Shown in pieces: positions 6,466 to 8,936 of a DNA stretch of 8,936 bases (the first letter of the stretch is position 1; each line of letters starts with the position of its first letter). Under the pieces are notes generated by a model that did not search any database, was not told the DNA's origin, and saw only the letters and a program-made list of their open reading frames with translations. This DNA comes from SAR324 cluster bacterium (GTDB taxonomy: Bacteria > SAR324 > JACQKK01). The DNA lies in NCBI GenBank assembly GCA_022572825.1, contig JACZVE010000099.1:1-8936 (forward strand), written 5' to 3'. The position numbers and the translations under genes were made by a program.

Positions 6466-6718
6466 CCGACCTTCCACAGAATGTGGCGCAATCCGCCCGG
6501 CATCACCGTCGCTGTAACTGTTCCCTGGAATTGTGACAGAGACTACAAAAGGCGTATCACCTTGTTCCTCGGCGAGACAAGGGAAAAGGGGATAATCGTG
6601 CCCTGCTGCCGCGGCGGCGGGAGCGAAGGCACGATGGCAGAACTCCGGAGCGGCTTGGGGGGGCGGTGCGTTGCTTCGCGGAATCCTTCCGCCCGCCGCC
6701 CGGCATCGCCGCGCGGGA
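6466..6718. other. Intergenic region upstream of apgM
   Basis: A 253-bp spacer between the acylase stop and the apgM start, both minus strand. CCTTGT (6560-6565) and ACAAGG (6577-6582) form a stem, with CTC/GAG (6568-6570, 6574-6576) continuing it after a 2-nt bulge. On the minus strand TTTT follows nine bases after the stem, so it could be a weak terminator for the acylase gene. TTCCCTGGAA (6521-6530) is a short near-perfect dyad. I see no convincing promoter and no coding potential. Confidence 0.4.
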
Positions 6719-8936
6719 TCATCGCGGGGCCAGCGTCTGCGCGGTCTTCGCCTCCCGCACGATGGTATCCCAGTGGTAGGTCATGGGGAGGTATCGGTTC
6801 GCCTCGTACAGCGGAAGCTGGTCGCCGTAATGCGGGCTGCCCGGATGACCCGAGACCCCGCCGGGTATGATCCAGCGGGAGTTGTTCCAGTCGGCCCCAT
6901 CGAAGATGTAGCGGGCCACGGAGACGAAGCGCGCCCGATAGTCCTGGGCCGTGTAGTACCCCGCCGCCTGCACCGTATCGCCGTCCCCGTCCAGGGCGAT
7001 GGACGGGGGGTTGAGCAGCGCCGGGCCGTCCGGATGGAGCGCGGCGAGAGGATGCACGGCGGCGGTGCGATGCTCGCGTCCCCAGCGCCATTGGGCCGGA
7101 TCGGATCCCATCAGGCCGCGCAGCTCGGCCACCGCGTCGCCGAGGGCCTTGGACATTAGGCCGTCCCAGTCCTCGCCGTCGGACAGCAATGCCGTATCGT
7201 TGGCGGCAATCATCGTGTGCAGCCGGGCCTGGGTGCGGGTGAGCAGGCCGTTGGCGCCGCGGTCCACCGCGCTGCAGATTTCCTGCAGCAACTGGGGATC
7301 GAACTGCGGCCGGAGCAGGTGCAACACCATGTGCTTGCGCAGCGCGGCAAAGATTGCCGGGCCGGCGGACCCACGGGTTGCGCGGCCGTCCCAGGCTTTC
7401 AACACTCCCAATGCCGCCGCGCACATCTCGTCGCCGGGCGTGACGCGGTCGTACAGCGCGCGAAAGGCCCGAGCGGGTACGGACACCAGGTCCGCATGGA
7501 TGTCCGCCATGTGTTCCACGGTAAGGCCGGCGCCGTCCTTGAGCCGGGTATGGATGCGCTCGGCGCGGAATCCGGGCGCGAAATCCACTCCGATATAGTG
7601 GCCGTAGCGCTCGTCCGCAATGCGGTTGTTGGCCGAGTAGGCGAATCCGCAGGCGGGGTTGCGCACCGCGGGCATTGCCTCGAAAGGCACGGCGCCGTTC
7701 GACTCGTGCCTGCCCGTCCAGCCGGGCACGGGCAGCCAGGCGTTGGCCCCGTCTCGCAGGGGTAGGCGGCCGCGGGTGCGGTAGCCGAAGTTGCCGTCCA
7801 GATCGAAGTACAGCATGTTGTTGACCGGGTCTACCCAGCCGCGCATGGCCTCCTCCAACGCGTCGGCATCACGGGCGAAGAGCATCGCGCGCAGGGCATC
7901 CAGCGTGCCGTTGGCCTCCTGCAGCGCGGTGTATCGGAAGGCGATCGCCGTGCCCGAGCGCGGGTCCCCGCCCACCACGGGCCCGTGACGAGTGGCCCAG
8001 GTGTCAACGGTCACCGCGGCTTCGCCCCGCACGCGGATGGTCTCCCGATCGTGCTCGGCGGGCAGCCACTGGCCATCATACTCGTAACGGGTGGGGTCCC
8101 TCGGGTCGAAGCGCTCGATGTACAAATCCTGATAGTCCGCCCCGCCGTGGGTGATGGCCCAGGCCACGTGGGCATTGTGGGCGAAGTGCGGGAATCCGGG
8201 GACGCCGGGAAAGGAAAAGCCTATTGCGTCGAAGGCGTCGCAGGCGACGTGGTTCTGGTAGTACACGGCCGGCACGTCCAGGGCACGATGGGGATCGCCC
8301 GCCAGCAGGGGCTTGCCCGAGGCGGTTCTGGCGCCGCCCACCACCCAGTTGTTGCTGCCGTCCTCCAGGCCGTGCTTGAGGAAGGTGAGATGGGTCAGAC
8401 CGTCGCGGAGCGTCTCGTAAGCCTGCAACGGTGCGCCGCCGTAGGTGCCGCCGGGAGGCACGATCACCAGTTGGCCCTGCTGGTAGCCAGGGTGGAACGC
8501 CGCCACGCGCTCCGGCCCCATGGAGTGCAGCATGCGCGCCCGCCAGATCTTGCTTTCCCACACACCCATCAGGATATGGCGCACCATGAACACGGCCAGG
8601 CAGTCCAGCGGCAGCCATGGTCCCGGCTCGATCCCTGCAAGCGCGAACTCGATCGGTGCGCTGTCCATGCCCTCGATGAAGGCATTGACGCCCTGCGCGT
8701 AGGCCTCCAGCATGGCCCGCGTGGCCGGCTGCAGCGCCTCGTATTGTGCGGGCAGGGCCGGCCCGATGCGGAAGCGGCGCATCATGCGGTCTTCCTTCAC
8801 GCCTTCCGGCCCCAGGGCCTCCGACCAGCGGCCGTAGGCGCGGCGGCGGGCGTACTCCATGTGCCAGAGGCGGTCCTGCGCGTGGACGAAGCCCTGTGCG
8901 AAAAACGCGTGGTGCCCGCTTGCCGCGCGCAGGTGG
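6719..8936 (-). CDS. Penicillin acylase family Ntn hydrolase, N-terminus cut by window edge
   Basis: Amide hydrolase of the penicillin G acylase / acyl-homoserine-lactone acylase family, normally exported to the periplasm and self-cleaved into alpha and beta chains. The frame is open to the right edge. The 25 codons upstream of the Met at 8860 encode the family motif AFFAQGFVHAQDRLW, so that Met is internal and the gene is 5'-truncated (738 residues visible). The cleavage site and nucleophile is the Ser of GSNNWVVGG, codon 8356-8354. Position 23 of the beta chain is His (GDPH), as in AHL-acylase and cephalosporin-acylase relatives, rather than the Gln of penicillin G acylase. The oxyanion Asn lies in SANNR about 243 residues into the beta chain. 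The C-terminal GDGDTVQAAGY and GGVSGHPGSPHYGDQ blocks are typical. The TGA stop is at 6721-6719. The signal peptide is off-window. The family is certain; the substrate cannot be read. Confidence 0.95.
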   Translation of the reverse strand, partial: HLRAASGHHAFFAQGFVHAQDRLWHMEYARRRAYGRWSEALGPEGVKEDRMMRRFRIGPALPAQYEALQPATRAMLEAYAQGVNAFIEGMDSAPIEFALAGIEPGPWLPLDCLAVFMVRHILMGVWESKIWRARMLHSMGPERVAAFHPGYQQGQLVIVPPGGTYGGAPLQAYETLRDGLTHLTFLKHGLEDGSNNWVVGGARTASGKPLLAGDPHRALDVPAVYYQNHVACDAFDAIGFSFPGVPGFPHFAHNAHVAWAITHGGADYQDLYIERFDPRDPTRYEYDGQWLPAEHDRETIRVRGEAAVTVDTWATRHGPVVGGDPRSGTAIAFRYTALQEANGTLDALRAMLFARDADALEEAMRGWVDPVNNMLYFDLDGNFGYRTRGRLPLRDGANAWLPVPGWTGRHESNGAVPFEAMPAVRNPACGFAYSANNRIADERYGHYIGVDFAPGFRAERIHTRLKDGAGLTVEHMADIHADLVSVPARAFRALYDRVTPGDEMCAAALGVLKAWDGRATRGSAGPAIFAALRKHMVLHLLRPQFDPQLLQEICSAVDRGANGLLTRTQARLHTMIAANDTALLSDGEDWDGLMSKALGDAVAELRGLMGSDPAQWRWGREHRTAAVHPLAALHPDGPALLNPPSIALDGDGDTVQAAGYYTAQDYRARFVSVARYIFDGADWNNSRWIIPGGVSGHPGSPHYGDQLPLYEANRYLPMTYHWDTIVREAKTAQTLAPR

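Noticed and set aside
6518..6539. CTGT...ACAG resembling a LexA (SOS) box
   Set aside because: The half-sites are 14 bp apart rather than the 8 bp of the gammaproteobacterial LexA site.
5866..6870. Plus-strand frame spanning the start of apgM, the spacer and the end of the acylase gene
   Set aside because: It covers conserved coding sequence of two genes in antisense and has low-complexity composition.

Overview
The window is a GC-rich bacterial chromosomal segment carrying six protein-coding genes: five on the minus strand and one on the plus strand. The gene content (an E. coli-like oxygen-dependent HemF, an HtrA/Deg protease with an export signal, and a penicillin-acylase-family hydrolase) points to a Gram-negative bacterium, most likely a proteobacterium. 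A radical SAM enzyme of the AmmeMemoRadiSam type and an archaeal-type phosphoglycerate mutase suggest an environmental lineage that is flexible towards oxygen. I cannot name a genus from the sequence. I saw no rRNA, tRNA, CRISPR array, integrase or intact insertion sequence.

Layout from left to right. An AmrS-type radical SAM enzyme (minus, 26-1141) lies downstream of a Deg/HtrA serine protease (minus, 1372-2466) that carries a lipoprotein-like N-terminus. Next comes the one large non-coding stretch, 2467-3249 (about 780 bp). Its right third is clearly more AT-rich than the genes and is full of short inverted and direct repeats. Then comes hemF (minus, 3250-4158). A 214-bp divergent intergenic region separates it from a GpmB-like histidine phosphatase (plus, 4373-5179), which converges on a cofactor-independent, archaeal-type phosphoglycerate mutase, apgM (minus, 5257-6465). 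After another 253-bp intergenic region, a penicillin-acylase-family Ntn hydrolase (minus, 6719-8936) runs off the right edge without its true N-terminus.

The genes do not form one obvious operon. Gaps between co-directional genes are more than 200 bp, and functions are mixed: haem synthesis, glycolysis/gluconeogenesis, envelope protease, radical SAM chemistry, amide hydrolysis. The two PGM-superfamily-related enzymes facing each other are the only functional pairing visible.

The part most worth a second look is 2467-3249, especially 3009-3185 on the minus strand. A perfect TATAAT box is followed by nested, mutually exclusive hairpins built on a GTCT/AGAC core. These overlap a strong Shine-Dalgarno and a 16-codon reading frame, and a hairpin followed by seven T lies further downstream. 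This could be a small RNA, an attenuator-like leader or the 3' end of the hemF transcript. It could also be chance structure in an AT-rich spacer. The large genes themselves are recognisable members of known families.
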